From Bosea sp. Tri-49 (GTDB taxonomy: Bacteria; Pseudomonadota; Alphaproteobacteria; Rhizobiales; Beijerinckiaceae), in contig NZ_CP017946.1 of the NCBI RefSeq assembly GCF_003952665.1, positions 5,165,001 through 5,229,000 on the forward strand: a stretch of 64,000 nucleotides of DNA, in the 5' to 3' direction. The position numbers and the translations under genes were made by a program. The number at the start of each line of letters is the position of its first letter. Within the stretch, counting starts at the first letter, position 1. Positions 42,042-52,454 of this stretch are shown piece by piece. The notes under the pieces are model-generated. The model had not been told where the DNA came from. It searched no databases and was given only the letters and a program-made list of their open reading frames with translations.

Positions 42042-43592
42042 CTAGCGCGCCTTCAGCGTGGTCTTCTCGGTGATCGGCGGGGCGAGGTTCAGCGTGCCCT
42101 TCAGCTCATAGCCGAAATCGAGCTTGTCGCTGCGGGCCCAGACCTGGCGCAGTTCGAACAGCGGGACGGCGCAGACATCGTCCATGATCTTGCGCTGCGC
42201 CTCCTTCCACAGCGCCTTCTGGGCATCGGCGCTCGGCGCGACCCTGGCTTCCTCGATCTCCTTGTCGGCGATGGCACAGTGCGAGAAGTTCGTCGCGGCA
42301 GTCGGCGTGCCGACGATGGCCCGCGAGTGGAAGAACTCGCTGAGATAGGTGTCGGCGATCGGGAAGCGCGCCGCACCGTAGAAGACGAGGCCGCTGAGGT
42401 TCTTGCGCGATTGGCTCTGATAGGTCGCATGGTCGACGACCTGCATCTCCAGCTTGATCCCGGCCTTGGCGAGCTGCGCCTGGATGATCTCCATGAAGGG
42501 CTGCTGGGCCGAGATGTTTGAGACGATCGCCTTGATGGTGATGCCGTCCTTATGGCCGGCCTCGGTCAGCAGGGCCTTGGCCCTGGCGAGATCGAAGCCA
42601 TAGCGCACCGTGCAATCCTCGCCGAGATAACCGGGCGGGACGACGGAGCAGCCCTTGGGGCCGACATCCTTGCCGACGAAGCGGACGAGGTCGTCGACAT
42701 TGACGGCGGCGGCGATGGCGCGGCGCACGCGGATGTCGTCGAGCGGCGGCTGACTGCGGTTGATGTGCAGCAGACGGTATTCGCCGGGCTGGAAGATCTC
42801 GACATTGAAGCCGGGGCGCCGGCGGGCGGAATCGACCCAGCGCTGCTCGCGCTTGGCGTGGAACAGGTCGAGCTCGCCGGAGGTGAAGGCGAGCTCGCGC
42901 GCGCTGTCGGAGGGGATGGCGCGCATCATGATCGTGTCGATCTTCGGCTTGCCGCGGAAATAATCGGGGTTGGCGGCGAGCTTCACATATTGCTGGGTCA
43001 CCTGCTCGACGAAGGTGAAGGGGCCGGTGCCGACGGGCTTGGCGCCATAGCGGTCGCCCAGTTCCTCTCCGGCCTTGCGGCTGACGATGTTGCCGCCATG
43101 GTAGTTGGAGACGCGGCCGAGGAAGTTGACGTCCGGGTATTTCAAGGTGACGCGGACGGTGAGGTCGTCGACCTTCTCCACCTTGTCGATCGCCGAGAAA
43201 TCCGAGGAGAAGGTCGAGCGCTTGGGATCGGCGGAGCGCTGCAAGGAATAGACGACATCGTCGGCGCCGAGCGTGCCCCAGTCGCCATGGAACTTGACGC
43301 CCTTGCGCAAGTGGAAGGTCCAGACCTTGCCGTCAGGGGAGGTTTCCCAGCGCTCGGCGAGATCGGGCTCGAGGTCCTTGGGGTCGGCGCTGCCCGGCTT
43401 GAAGCGGACGAGCCCGTTATAGAGCCAGCCGACCAGCGCCTTGTCGTCAGTTGCGCTAGCGCGGTGGGCGTCGAGGGTCGAGACATTGCTGGCGCCCGAG
43501 CTGACCCTGAGGACCGTCTCCTGGGCACAGGCCTGCCCCTGAAGGCCCGCGAACAGCATCAGGCTCGCAAGCCCGGCGACATGCGTTTTCAT
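42042..43592 (-). CDS. Peptide/opine ABC transporter substrate-binding protein (SBP_bac_5)
   Basis: This 516-residue periplasmic protein has the signal peptide MKTHVAGLASLMLFAGLQGQACAQ and a family 5 binding-protein body: VSSGASNVSTLDAHRASATDDKALVGWLYNGLVRFKPGS near the start, YSLQRSADPKRSTFSSDFSAIDKVE, and PPLDDIRVRRAIAAAVNVDDLV in the middle. It binds a peptide, opine or similar solute for the DppB/DppC-type permeases at 35191-36998. It is on the minus strand but not in the oxidase operon; it is divergent from the fused ATPase gene. The pocket residues cannot be interpreted. Confidence 0.93.
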   Translation of the reverse strand: MKTHVAGLASLMLFAGLQGQACAQETVLRVSSGASNVSTLDAHRASATDDKALVGWLYNGLVRFKPGSADPKDLEPDLAERWETSPDGKVWTFHLRKGVKFHGDWGTLGADDVVYSLQRSADPKRSTFSSDFSAIDKVEKVDDLTVRVTLKYPDVNFLGRVSNYHGGNIVSRKAGEELGDRYGAKPVGTGPFTFVEQVTQQYVKLAANPDYFRGKPKIDTIMMRAIPSDSARELAFTSGELDLFHAKREQRWVDSARRRPGFNVEIFQPGEYRLLHINRSQPPLDDIRVRRAIAAAVNVDDLVRFVGKDVGPKGCSVVPPGYLGEDCTVRYGFDLARAKALLTEAGHKDGITIKAIVSNISAQQPFMEIIQAQLAKAGIKLEMQVVDHATYQSQSRKNLSGLVFYGAARFPIADTYLSEFFHSRAIVGTPTAATNFSHCAIADKEIEEARVAPSADAQKALWKEAQRKIMDDVCAVPLFELRQVWARSDKLDFGYELKGTLNLAPPITEKTTLKAR

Positions 43593-43854
43593 GGTGTGAT
43601 CCCCTCGATCATTCTTGCCGCGATAGTGGGGATCGGCCTCCCAGTCTGTCCAAGTCGAAATCCGGGATCGAGTATTCTCTGTGGTTATGGCGTGTGCAAA
43701 CGGCAGGAGCGCTCAATATTTTATCACGCAGCCTGCTGACATCCGCCACGCTCTGGTTATTCTGATCCGGCTTTTGAACGCGGCCCACCGGCTGCGGGGT
43801 GGGCGTTCGTGCCCAGTCCGCAGCCTTTGATCAGATCGCAATAAAGGACCTGGC

Positions 43855-45705
<1,851 letters not shown>

Positions 45706-45733
45706 GCCGCTCCAGTCCGGCCCGCACAGTTCG

Positions 45734-45764
45734 CACCGGTCAGCTTGCACCTAGCTGGCCGGTG
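45734..45764 (+). terminator. Hairpin after the ATPase gene
   Basis: CACCGGTCAGC (45734-45744) pairs with GCTGGCCGGTG (45754-45764) with one G-U pair. It may end the ATPase transcript, although no T-run follows, so attenuation or processing is also possible. Confidence 0.4.
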
Positions 45765-45899
45765 ACGCGCATGGCTGAGCGGCGATACGCTCTCCCGTCT
45801 GATTAGTCCCTTTAATCAACTGGGCTCCAGCTGCGCAGGCTGGCATGCCGGACGATCTCAGCCTATGCCAAGTGCTGAGAATCGTTGATAGAACCAGTC

Positions 45900-47234
45900 A
45901 TGCGCATCTGGATCAGGAATCCGCTCGCCATCCTCGCCGAGAATGCCGGGGGTGGGGTCGTGATCGAGGATGGGATGATCGTCGAGCTCGTCGCCAGCGG
46001 CGCCTATCCGGCGCTGCCGGTGACCGAGAGCTTCGATGCCTCGGGCCATGTCGTCCTGCCGGGGCTGATCAACACCCATCACCATTTCTACCAGACGCTG
46101 ACCCGTGCTCATCCCGCCGCGATCGATCGCGAGCTCTTCCCCTGGCTGAAGGCGCTCTATCCGCTCTGGGCGCGCCTGCGGCCGGAGGATTTGCGCCTCG
46201 CGGTGCGCGCTGCGTTGGTCGAGCTCATGCTCTCCGGCTGCACCACTGCAGCCGACCACCACTATCTCTACCCCGCAGGGCTGGAGAACGCCGTCGACAT
46301 CGCTGTCGAGGAGGCGCGGGCGCTCGGCATCCGCGTCACCATCTCGCGCGGCTCGATGAACCTGTCGCAGAAGGATGGCGGCCTGCCGCCGGACGAGGTG
46401 GTGCAGGACGAGGACACGATCCTCGTTGACAGTGAGCGGGTGCTCGGCCTGTTCCATGATCCGAAGCCTGGCAGCATGGTGCAGATCGCGCTGGCGCCCT
46501 GCTCGCCCTTCTCGGTGACGCCCTTGCTGATGGCGAGATCGGCCGAGCTCGCGGCCCGCTTCGACGCGCCGCTGCATACGCATCTGGCGGAAACCGAGGA
46601 CGAGGATGCCTATTGCCTGGAGGTCTATGGGAAGCGCCCGCTCGATCTGCTGGAGGACGTCGGATGGCTGCGGCCGAAGACCTGGCTGGCGCACGGCATC
46701 CATTTCTCCTGCGAGGAATGCGAGCGGCTGGGCAAGGCCGGCGTCGGGGTCTGCCATTGCCCGACCTCAAACAGCGTGCTCGCTTCCGGCTTCTGCAAGA
46801 CGCGCGAACTCGAGGCGGCAGGTGCGCCGGTCGGCCTCGGTGTCGATGGCTCGGCCTCCAATGACGGCTCGAATCTGATGGAGGAATTGCGCCACGCGCT
46901 GCTGGTCAACCGACTGCACTACAAAAGCGCAAGCGCGGTGACGGCGCGCGACACGATCCGCTGGGCGACGGAGGGCTCGGCGCGCTGCCTCGGGCGTTCC
47001 GATATCGGCAGGATCGCGATCGGCCTGCAGGGCGATCTCGCCCTCTACAGGCTCGACGAATTGCGCTTCTCCGGTGCGCATGACCCGATCGCGGCGCTCG
47101 TGCTGTGCGGCGCGAACCGGGCCGATCGTGTCATGGTCGGCGGGCGCTGGCGCGTGATCGACGGCGAGATTCCCGGGCTCGATCTGGCATCCCTGCGCCG
47201 CGCCCATGCCTTGGCGGCGAAGCGCTACAGCTGA
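45900..47234 (+). CDS. 8-oxoguanine deaminase-like amidohydrolase
   Basis: This 444-residue protein of the ATZ/TRZ amidohydrolase family has LPGLINTHHHFYQTLTRAHP (metal ligands in the His60-62 region), HTHLAETEDEDAYCLEVYGKRPLDLLEDVGWL and LAHGIHFSCEECERLGKAGVGVCHCPTSNSVLASG. VDGSASNDGSNLMEE carries the metal-binding Asp. The HHHFYQ opening and the VGWL/AHGI phrases resemble 8-oxoguanine deaminase (to uric acid) and close hydroxy-dechloro/guanine-type deaminases. ATG 45900 is the domain start. It follows the transporter ATPase and overlaps the convergent HAD gene by 10 bases. Its link to the oxidase locus may be just proximity. Confidence 0.85.
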   Translation: MRIWIRNPLAILAENAGGGVVIEDGMIVELVASGAYPALPVTESFDASGHVVLPGLINTHHHFYQTLTRAHPAAIDRELFPWLKALYPLWARLRPEDLRLAVRAALVELMLSGCTTAADHHYLYPAGLENAVDIAVEEARALGIRVTISRGSMNLSQKDGGLPPDEVVQDEDTILVDSERVLGLFHDPKPGSMVQIALAPCSPFSVTPLLMARSAELAARFDAPLHTHLAETEDEDAYCLEVYGKRPLDLLEDVGWLRPKTWLAHGIHFSCEECERLGKAGVGVCHCPTSNSVLASGFCKTRELEAAGAPVGLGVDGSASNDGSNLMEELRHALLVNRLHYKSASAVTARDTIRWATEGSARCLGRSDIGRIAIGLQGDLALYRLDELRFSGAHDPIAALVLCGANRADRVMVGGRWRVIDGEIPGLDLASLRRAHALAAKRYS

Positions 47235-47989
47235 AGGCCGGAGACCGGAACGGTTTCGCCCGGCCGCGTCAGCGGCTTCAGGAAGCCGGTCAGGTCGTCG
47301 GTGACGAAATCGACATGGCCGGCCTCGACAACCGCCTGCTCCCAGGCTTCGCGGAACGGATCGGGGGTGCGCGGCACGATCAACACCGTCTTCATGCCGA
47401 GCGCGCTCGGCACCAGCAGGTTCTTGTCGATATCCTCGAACATCGCCGCCCGGGTCGGGTCGACCGCATGCTTGGCGAGGAAGTTCTCATAGGTGGCACG
47501 CTCGGGCTTGGGCAGGAAACCGGCCTCGACGATGTCGAAGATGTCCTCGAAATGGTGGAGGATGCCGAGCTTGCCGGCGACGTTCTCGGCATGGCCGCGC
47601 GAGCCATTGGTCAGGATCAGCTTGCGGCCGGGCAGGGCGGCGATCGCCGCGCCAAGATCCGGATTGGGATCGAGCAGCGACAGGTCGATGTCGTGGGCGA
47701 AGGCGAGGAAGTCCTCGGGATCGACGCCGTGTTCCTCCATCAGCCCTTTAAGCGTGGTGCCATAGCGCTCGTAATAATAGCGGCGCAGCTCGTGCGAAGA
47801 GAGGCCGTCGAGACCAAAGAGCTCGAGCAGGAAGAGGGTGATCCGTTCATTGACCTGCGGCCAGACCTGCGCCTCATGCGAATAGAGCGTGTTGTCGAGG
47901 TCGAAGATCCAGTGGTCGACATGGCCGAACGCCGCCTGCTCCGGCAGGAGCGGGATGGCGGTGGCTGGTATGGTCGTGTTCTGGTTCAT
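47225..47989 (-). CDS. HAD-family pyrimidine 5'-nucleotidase (SDT1-like)
   Basis: This 254-residue HAD hydrolase has the nucleophile motif FDLDNTLYS (Asp30, Asp32), LILTNGSRGHAENVAGKLG (motif II) and the acidic FEDIDKNLL (motif IV). DLDNTLY with the four-helix cap is the pattern of the yeast SDT1/PHM8-like pyrimidine 5'-nucleotidases. It probably dephosphorylates UMP, CMP or related nucleotides. A 10-base tail overlap with the convergent deaminase gene suggests antisense interference, not shared control. ATG 47989 has no strong ribosome site. Confidence 0.88.
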   Translation of the reverse strand: MNQNTTIPATAIPLLPEQAAFGHVDHWIFDLDNTLYSHEAQVWPQVNERITLFLLELFGLDGLSSHELRRYYYERYGTTLKGLMEEHGVDPEDFLAFAHDIDLSLLDPNPDLGAAIAALPGRKLILTNGSRGHAENVAGKLGILHHFEDIFDIVEAGFLPKPERATYENFLAKHAVDPTRAAMFEDIDKNLLVPSALGMKTVLIVPRTPDPFREAWEQAVVEAGHVDFVTDDLTGFLKPLTRPGETVPVSGLQL

Positions 47990-48085
47990 AGGGGCATGTC
48001 ATGTGGGGGGCACCATCATGACATGCAAGATACTTGCAAAGTCCTTGCGACGACGAGGTCGTCCATAGGGATCAGCGAGGCCGTT

Positions 48086-48107
48086 CCTTCTCCCGGATGG
48101 GAGAAGG
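48086..48107. repeat. Family A palindrome, single hairpin
   Basis: CCTTCTCCC and GGGAGAAGG surround GGAT as a perfect 9-base hairpin, followed by GTTCC as in the longer family A elements at 4838-4865 and 56310-56335. It lies 28 bases past the argB stop and may act as its terminator. Confidence 0.65.
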
Positions 48108-48134
48108 GTTCCTGTGCCTTACCTTGTCGACGCC

Positions 48135-49031
48135 TCAGCGCCGGATGATCGTGCCCGAACCGGTGTCGGTGAAGAGCTCGATCAGAGCCGCATGCGGGAC
48201 CTTGCCGTCGAGGATCACGACGGCCTCGACGCCCTTTTCCAGCGCGTAGATGCAGGTCTCGATCTTCGGGATCATGCCGCCGGAGATGGTGCCGTCGGCG
48301 ATCAGGCGCCGGCACTGCTCGATGGTGAGCTCCGGGATCAGGTTCTTGTCTTTGTCGAGCACGCCCGGGACGTCGGTGAGCAGCAAGAGGCGCTTGGCGC
48401 CGAGCGCGCCGGCGATCGCGCCGGCGAAGGTGTCGGCGTTGACATTATAGGTCTGGCCGTCGGCGGCGGCGCAGACCGGGGCCAGTACCGGGATCAGCTC
48501 TTCCTTGAGGATCGCCTTGAGCACGGTGGTGTCGACCGTCTCGGGCTCGCCGACGAAGCCGAGATCCAGCACCTGCTCGATCTTCGAATCGGGGTCGACG
48601 ATGGTGCGGGTCGCCTTCCGGGCGGTCACCATGTTGCCGTCCTTGCCGCAGAGGCCGATCGCCTTGCCGCCTTCGCGCGAGATGTAGCCGACGATCTCCT
48701 TGTTGACCGAGCCGGCCAGGACCATCTCGACCACGTCGACGGTCGCGGCGTCGGTGACGCGCAGGCCCTGCTTGAACTCGGACTTGATGCCGAGCTTGTC
48801 GAGCATGCGAGCGATCTGCGGGCCGCCGCCATGGCAGACCACCGGCTTCAGGCCGGACTGCTCGAGCAGCACCACGTCCTCGGCGAAATCCTCGGCAGTG
48901 GCGGCGTCACCCATGGCGTTGCCGCCATATTTGATCACGATCACCTCCTGGTCGTAGCGCTGCATGTGCGGCAGCGCCTGGACGAGCAGTTCGGCGGCTT
49001 GCGAGGGTGTGAGATTGTGAGGCGCGTTCAT
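48135..49031 (-). CDS. argB: Acetylglutamate kinase
   Basis: This 298-residue enzyme phosphorylates N-acetylglutamate in arginine synthesis. The N-terminal [12 protein letters not shown] (lysine and glycine loop), [18 protein letters not shown] (substrate contact) and [31 protein letters not shown] are all canonical. The closing [26 protein letters not shown] is also canonical. It has the N-terminal helix of arginine-inhibited hexameric enzymes ([26 protein letters not shown]). It lies between the HAD and DUF423 genes on the same strand, with no other arg gene in the window. Confidence 0.98.
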   Translation of the reverse strand: MNAPHNLTPSQAAELLVQALPHMQRYDQEVIVIKYGGNAMGDAATAEDFAEDVVLLEQSGLKPVVCHGGGPQIARMLDKLGIKSEFKQGLRVTDAATVDVVEMVLAGSVNKEIVGYISREGGKAIGLCGKDGNMVTARKATRTIVDPDSKIEQVLDLGFVGEPETVDTTVLKAILKEELIPVLAPVCAAADGQTYNVNADTFAGAIAGALGAKRLLLLTDVPGVLDKDKNLIPELTIEQCRRLIADGTISGGMIPKIETCIYALEKGVEAVVILDGKVPHAALIELFTDTGSGTIIRR

Positions 49032-49119
49032 CGGCAGGCTCCGCGAAGGCGCAGGAGGCAGCTGCGCCGCGCCGCGTTCTAGCGGAAGAAGGAAGGCTGC
49101 GAAAGCGCGTCGATGCCGG

Positions 49120-49491
49120 TCAGGCGCGCTTAGCGAACAGGGCGGCGATGACGAGCCCGAGCCAGCCGCCGAGCATCATGAAGCCGCCGGCGGGCGCTGC
49201 GCCGAGGAAGAGCCGCTCGCCATGGAAACCCCGCATCGCGAGATCGGCGGAAAAGAGCGCGACGCCGAGGATCATGAGCGAGATTGCAAGGCGAGCCGGC
49301 CAGTCCGCGAGCAGCTCGGCTCGCCGCGCCGTGCAGGCGGCGATCACCGCAGGTGCATGGAAGAGCAGCATCTGCCCGGCGATCTGGACGTTGTCGGAGC
49401 CGCCGGCATGCGTCCCGGCCGCGAGCAGCGTTACGCCGGCGAGCCCCATCAGCATGGCGATGGTGAGATGGATGCGGGTGGCGGTGATCAT
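49120..49491 (-). CDS. DUF423 membrane protein
   Basis: This 123-residue inner-membrane protein has about four helices and the DUF423/TMEM256 pattern: [21 protein letters not shown] at the start, [15 protein letters not shown], and [20 protein letters not shown] at the end. The function is unknown, but the family is nearly universal in proteobacteria. I use ATG 49491 (MITATRIHL); the frame remains open another 96 bases, but that part is Pro/Arg-rich. It lies between the BrkB-type gene and argB, with space on each side for separate promoters. Confidence 0.88.
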   Translation of the reverse strand: MITATRIHLTIAMLMGLAGVTLLAAGTHAGGSDNVQIAGQMLLFHAPAVIAACTARRAELLADWPARLAISLMILGVALFSADLAMRGFHGERLFLGAAPAGGFMMLGGWLGLVIAALFAKRA

Positions 49492-49605
49492 CGGCGGATC
49501 CGTGTCGTTAGCCCCGGGGCGGGGCAAGGCTGCGGGCGAGCAGACGCTGTGGCCGCGGGCAAGGTCAAGCGGGTGCCGCTGTGGCATCGTGCTCCAGCCG
49601 GCAGT

Positions 49606-50631
49606 TCAATCTCGGCCGGGCGCGTTGCGCGTGAGTTGCGTCACCGGCGCAGGCGCCGAGCCATAGCGGCTCTGATGCTCGAGCTCGGCATTGAGCTCGG
49701 CGCCGGCGAGGACGATCGTGGCAGAAAGCCAGAGCCAGGTCATGAACACGACGATGGTGGCGAGAGAGCCATAGGTCGCGGTGTAGCGGCCGAGTGTGCT
49801 GACATAGAAGGAGAAGCCGACCGAGGCCGCGACCCAGAGCAACGCCGCGGCGATGGCGCCGGGCAGCACCCAGGCGAAACGCGGCAGCTTGCGGTCCGGG
49901 CCGATCCAATAGAGGCAGCCGATCGCGACGATGCCGATGAAGAAGAAGGCCGGCCAGCGCAGCCAGCGGATCACGACCTCGATCTCGTGGCCGAAGGGAA
50001 AGAGCGCGGTCACCACCGGCAGGCTCGCGATCAGGGCGAGCGCCAGGATCAGTACGAAGAGCGCGCTCAGCGTCGTCCCGAGCGAGACCAGGTTGAGGCG
50101 AATGAAGCCGCGCTGCTCGCGCACGCCATAGATGATGTTCAGCGCGTCGAAAGCCGCCTTCATCGCGGCGTTGGCGCTCCAGACCGCGACGAGGAAGCTG
50201 ATCAGGAAGGTCAGCGAGAGATTGGTCACATTCTGGCCTGCGAGCCGCATGGCCTGTTCCCGGATCAGCTCGCGTGCCGCCTGGGGGAAGACGATGGTGA
50301 CGTCGTCGAGCTGGCCGACGATGGTCGCCGGGTCGGTCAGCACGCCGTAGAGTGTCACCAGCAGCGACAGGGCTGGCACCAGCGACAGCAAGGTGAAGAA
50401 GGCGACGGCGCCGGCGAGCGAGAGCACGCGCGCTTCCTGGATGCGGGCGCTGAAGCGCAGCAGGACGTCCTTCCAGCCGCGCCAGGGCAAAGCGATCGGG
50501 CTGATGGCGCCCTGGCCACGCCGGGCCTGACGCAAGGGCTCGCCGACCCGGCGCGAGACCAGGCCGTGGACATAGCCGGCGACCACAGCCGCTAGCCCGG
50601 CGGCGCCCGTCAGTCGCTTGAAATAGGCCAT
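49606..50631 (-). CDS. YihY/BrkB family inner-membrane protein
   Basis: This 341-residue protein has six to seven helices of the YihY/UPF0761 (formerly virulence factor BrkB) family. ARVLSLAGAVAFFTLLSLVPALSLLV forms the first core helix, and VWSANAAMKAAFDALNIIYGV is the highly conserved amphipathic segment. GATYGSLA-like TATYGSLATIVVFMTWLWLSATIVLAGAELNAELE ends the core. Its role is not settled; recent work links family members to envelope lipid transport. It is divergent from the beta-barrel gene at 50841. Confidence 0.92.
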   Translation of the reverse strand: MAYFKRLTGAAGLAAVVAGYVHGLVSRRVGEPLRQARRGQGAISPIALPWRGWKDVLLRFSARIQEARVLSLAGAVAFFTLLSLVPALSLLVTLYGVLTDPATIVGQLDDVTIVFPQAARELIREQAMRLAGQNVTNLSLTFLISFLVAVWSANAAMKAAFDALNIIYGVREQRGFIRLNLVSLGTTLSALFVLILALALIASLPVVTALFPFGHEIEVVIRWLRWPAFFFIGIVAIGCLYWIGPDRKLPRFAWVLPGAIAAALLWVAASVGFSFYVSTLGRYTATYGSLATIVVFMTWLWLSATIVLAGAELNAELEHQSRYGSAPAPVTQLTRNAPGRD

Positions 50632-50840
50632 GCACGCTCCGGTCCAGGGGCGGTCGATCCTAGACAGCTCCGTCGCGCTGGCAACGTTGCGGCAGGTGTT
50701 TTCGTTCCGGGAGGCGGACGGGGGCGGGGCCGCTTAGAGGTTCGTTAACCTTAACATTTTCATAATGCCGCTCCTGACGCCATCGCGGCGCCGGCGGATC
50801 GTCCGCCCCCGAAGCAGCCGTCGTTCGAGCCGAGCATGTG

Positions 50841-51551
50841 ATGAAGACCCTTCTGAAAGCCAGCATTGCAGCCGTCGCCCTGTTGAGCGCCGGCGCCTCC
50901 CTGGCGGCCGACTTCTCCAGGAAGGGCGTCCTGCCGCCGGCGCCGGAGCTGCCGACATTCTACAACTGGAGCGGCATCTATCTCGGTGGCCAGGCCGGCT
51001 ATTCCTGGGGCTCCGACCGGGCGAGCGAGTTCGCCAGCGCCGGACGCGCGCCGCTCGGCCGCTCCTTCGACTACAGCCCGTCCTCCTTCATCGGCGGCGC
51101 CCGCCTCGGCTTCAACTACCAGTTCGGTGCGATCGTGCTCGGCGTTGAGAGTGACATCGAGGGCGTGAACGCCCATGCGGGACAGGGCGATCTCGGCGGC
51201 GTGGTCCGCGTGCGGCAGGACTGGCAGGGTTCGGTGCGTGCGCGCCTGGGCTACAGCCTCGATCGCATCCTGGTCTACGCCACGGCCGGCGCGGCCTTCA
51301 CCAAGCTGGACTATTCCTACGTCAATCCGCTGACCGGCCTGGGTGAAAGCAGCAACGCCTCGAAGACCGGCTGGACGGTCGGCGGCGGCGTCGACTATGC
51401 CCTGACCGACAACCTGATCCTCGGCATCGACTATCGCTACACCGACTACGGCAAGTTCGACCATGTCGGGATCGGCGCCTATCTAGGCCGCACGGTCGAG
51501 CACGAGCCGTCGGCGCATGCGGTGCGCGCCAGCCTCGCCTACAAGTTCTGA
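50841..51551 (+). CDS. Outer-membrane beta-barrel protein (Omp25/31 type)
   Basis: This 236-residue protein has the signal peptide MKTLLKASIAAVALLSAGASLAA and an eight-stranded barrel built of alternating aromatic strands (YNWSGIYLGGQAGYSWG, FIGGARLGFNYQFG, SVRARLGYSLDRILVYATAGAAFTK, GIDYRYTDYG). It ends LAYKF, the terminal aromatic needed for insertion. This is the Omp25/Omp31/RopB-like family typical of Hyphomicrobiales. The first codon could be GTG at 50838, directly before ATG 50841. It is divergent from the BrkB-type gene and has a well-spaced upstream A+T segment with GTTAACCTTAACATTTTC as a possible promoter. Confidence 0.92.
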   Translation: MKTLLKASIAAVALLSAGASLAADFSRKGVLPPAPELPTFYNWSGIYLGGQAGYSWGSDRASEFASAGRAPLGRSFDYSPSSFIGGARLGFNYQFGAIVLGVESDIEGVNAHAGQGDLGGVVRVRQDWQGSVRARLGYSLDRILVYATAGAAFTKLDYSYVNPLTGLGESSNASKTGWTVGGGVDYALTDNLILGIDYRYTDYGKFDHVGIGAYLGRTVEHEPSAHAVRASLAYKF

Positions 51552-51564
51552 GGGGTCGCGCGCT

Positions 51565-52389
51565 TCAGCCTGCCTTGCGGAACATCCCGGGCGTGATGCC
51601 GTGCACGGCACGGAAGCTGCGCGAGAGATGGCTCTGGTCGGAAAAGCCAGCGGCGAAGGCGGCGTCCGCCAGGCTGGTGCCCTCCTGAATCAGCCGATTG
51701 GCGCGGCGCAAACGGCGGTCGCGGATGAAGGTGGCCGGCGTCGAGCCGGTGAGCTTCTTGAAGTCGCGGATGACCTGGAAGCGGGTGACGCCTGCGGCCA
51801 TGGCGAGCCCTTGCAGGTCGATCTCGCCAGCGAGCCTCTCCTCGATCACCTGCTCGTAGCGTGAGAAGCGGCGGCGCGAGCCGGAGCGGTCGAGCGACTC
51901 GGCTGGCCGATCATTGTCGCCATGTTGCAGGATCAGCCGCCGTAGAGCGGTCAGCAAGGAGGCCTCCGCGCGCGTGGCTTCCGACGAGGCCGATTCCGTA
52001 TGGGCTTCCGTGAGCAATCGGACCAATTCGGGATCGTCGAGCAGGGCCTGCGGGAAGAGCGGCACATGCGGCTGCCCGAGTTCGGCTGCGATGTCCGACA
52101 GCAGCGTCACCGAGGGATAGAAGGTCCGGTAGGCCCAGCCCTGTTCGGCGCCGGCTTCGCCATCGTGCCACTCCTCCGGATTGACGACGAGCACCGAGCC
52201 GGCCGGAGCCAGCACCTCCTGACGGCCGACGCGCACGCGCTCGCAGCCCTCGGTGATCAGCGCGATGACGTAGCCGTCATGGGTGTGGCGGTCATAGCGA
52301 TGCTCCCGAAACCGCGCCTTGAGCAGGCCGAGCTCGCGGAAGGCGGCGTGGCGCCAGAACTCCTGACTCTCCTGTCGCGGCTCGCTCAT
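51565..52389 (-). CDS. AraC family transcriptional regulator
   Basis: This 274-residue regulator has an N-terminal cupin-like sensor (about 18-140; HTHDGYVIALITEGCERVRVGRQEVLAPAGSVLVVNPEEWHDGEAGAE). The C-terminal pair of AraC helix-turn-helix units is DLQGLAMAAGVTRFQVIRDFKKLTGSTPATFIRDRRLRRANRLIQEGTSLADAAFAAGFSDQSHLSRSFRAVHGITPGMF, about 195-272. It is divergent from the M20 hydrolase gene, with only 65 bases between starts, so it most likely controls the M20-synthase pair. The effector is unknown. Confidence 0.93.
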   Translation of the reverse strand: MSEPRQESQEFWRHAAFRELGLLKARFREHRYDRHTHDGYVIALITEGCERVRVGRQEVLAPAGSVLVVNPEEWHDGEAGAEQGWAYRTFYPSVTLLSDIAAELGQPHVPLFPQALLDDPELVRLLTEAHTESASSEATRAEASLLTALRRLILQHGDNDRPAESLDRSGSRRRFSRYEQVIEERLAGEIDLQGLAMAAGVTRFQVIRDFKKLTGSTPATFIRDRRLRRANRLIQEGTSLADAAFAAGFSDQSHLSRSFRAVHGITPGMFRKAG

Positions 52390-52454
52390 CGGTCAATCTG
52401 GTTCAAGACGCTGCCCGGTCCACTCTTCTAATCCATGCGGGACAGGAGAGAACC

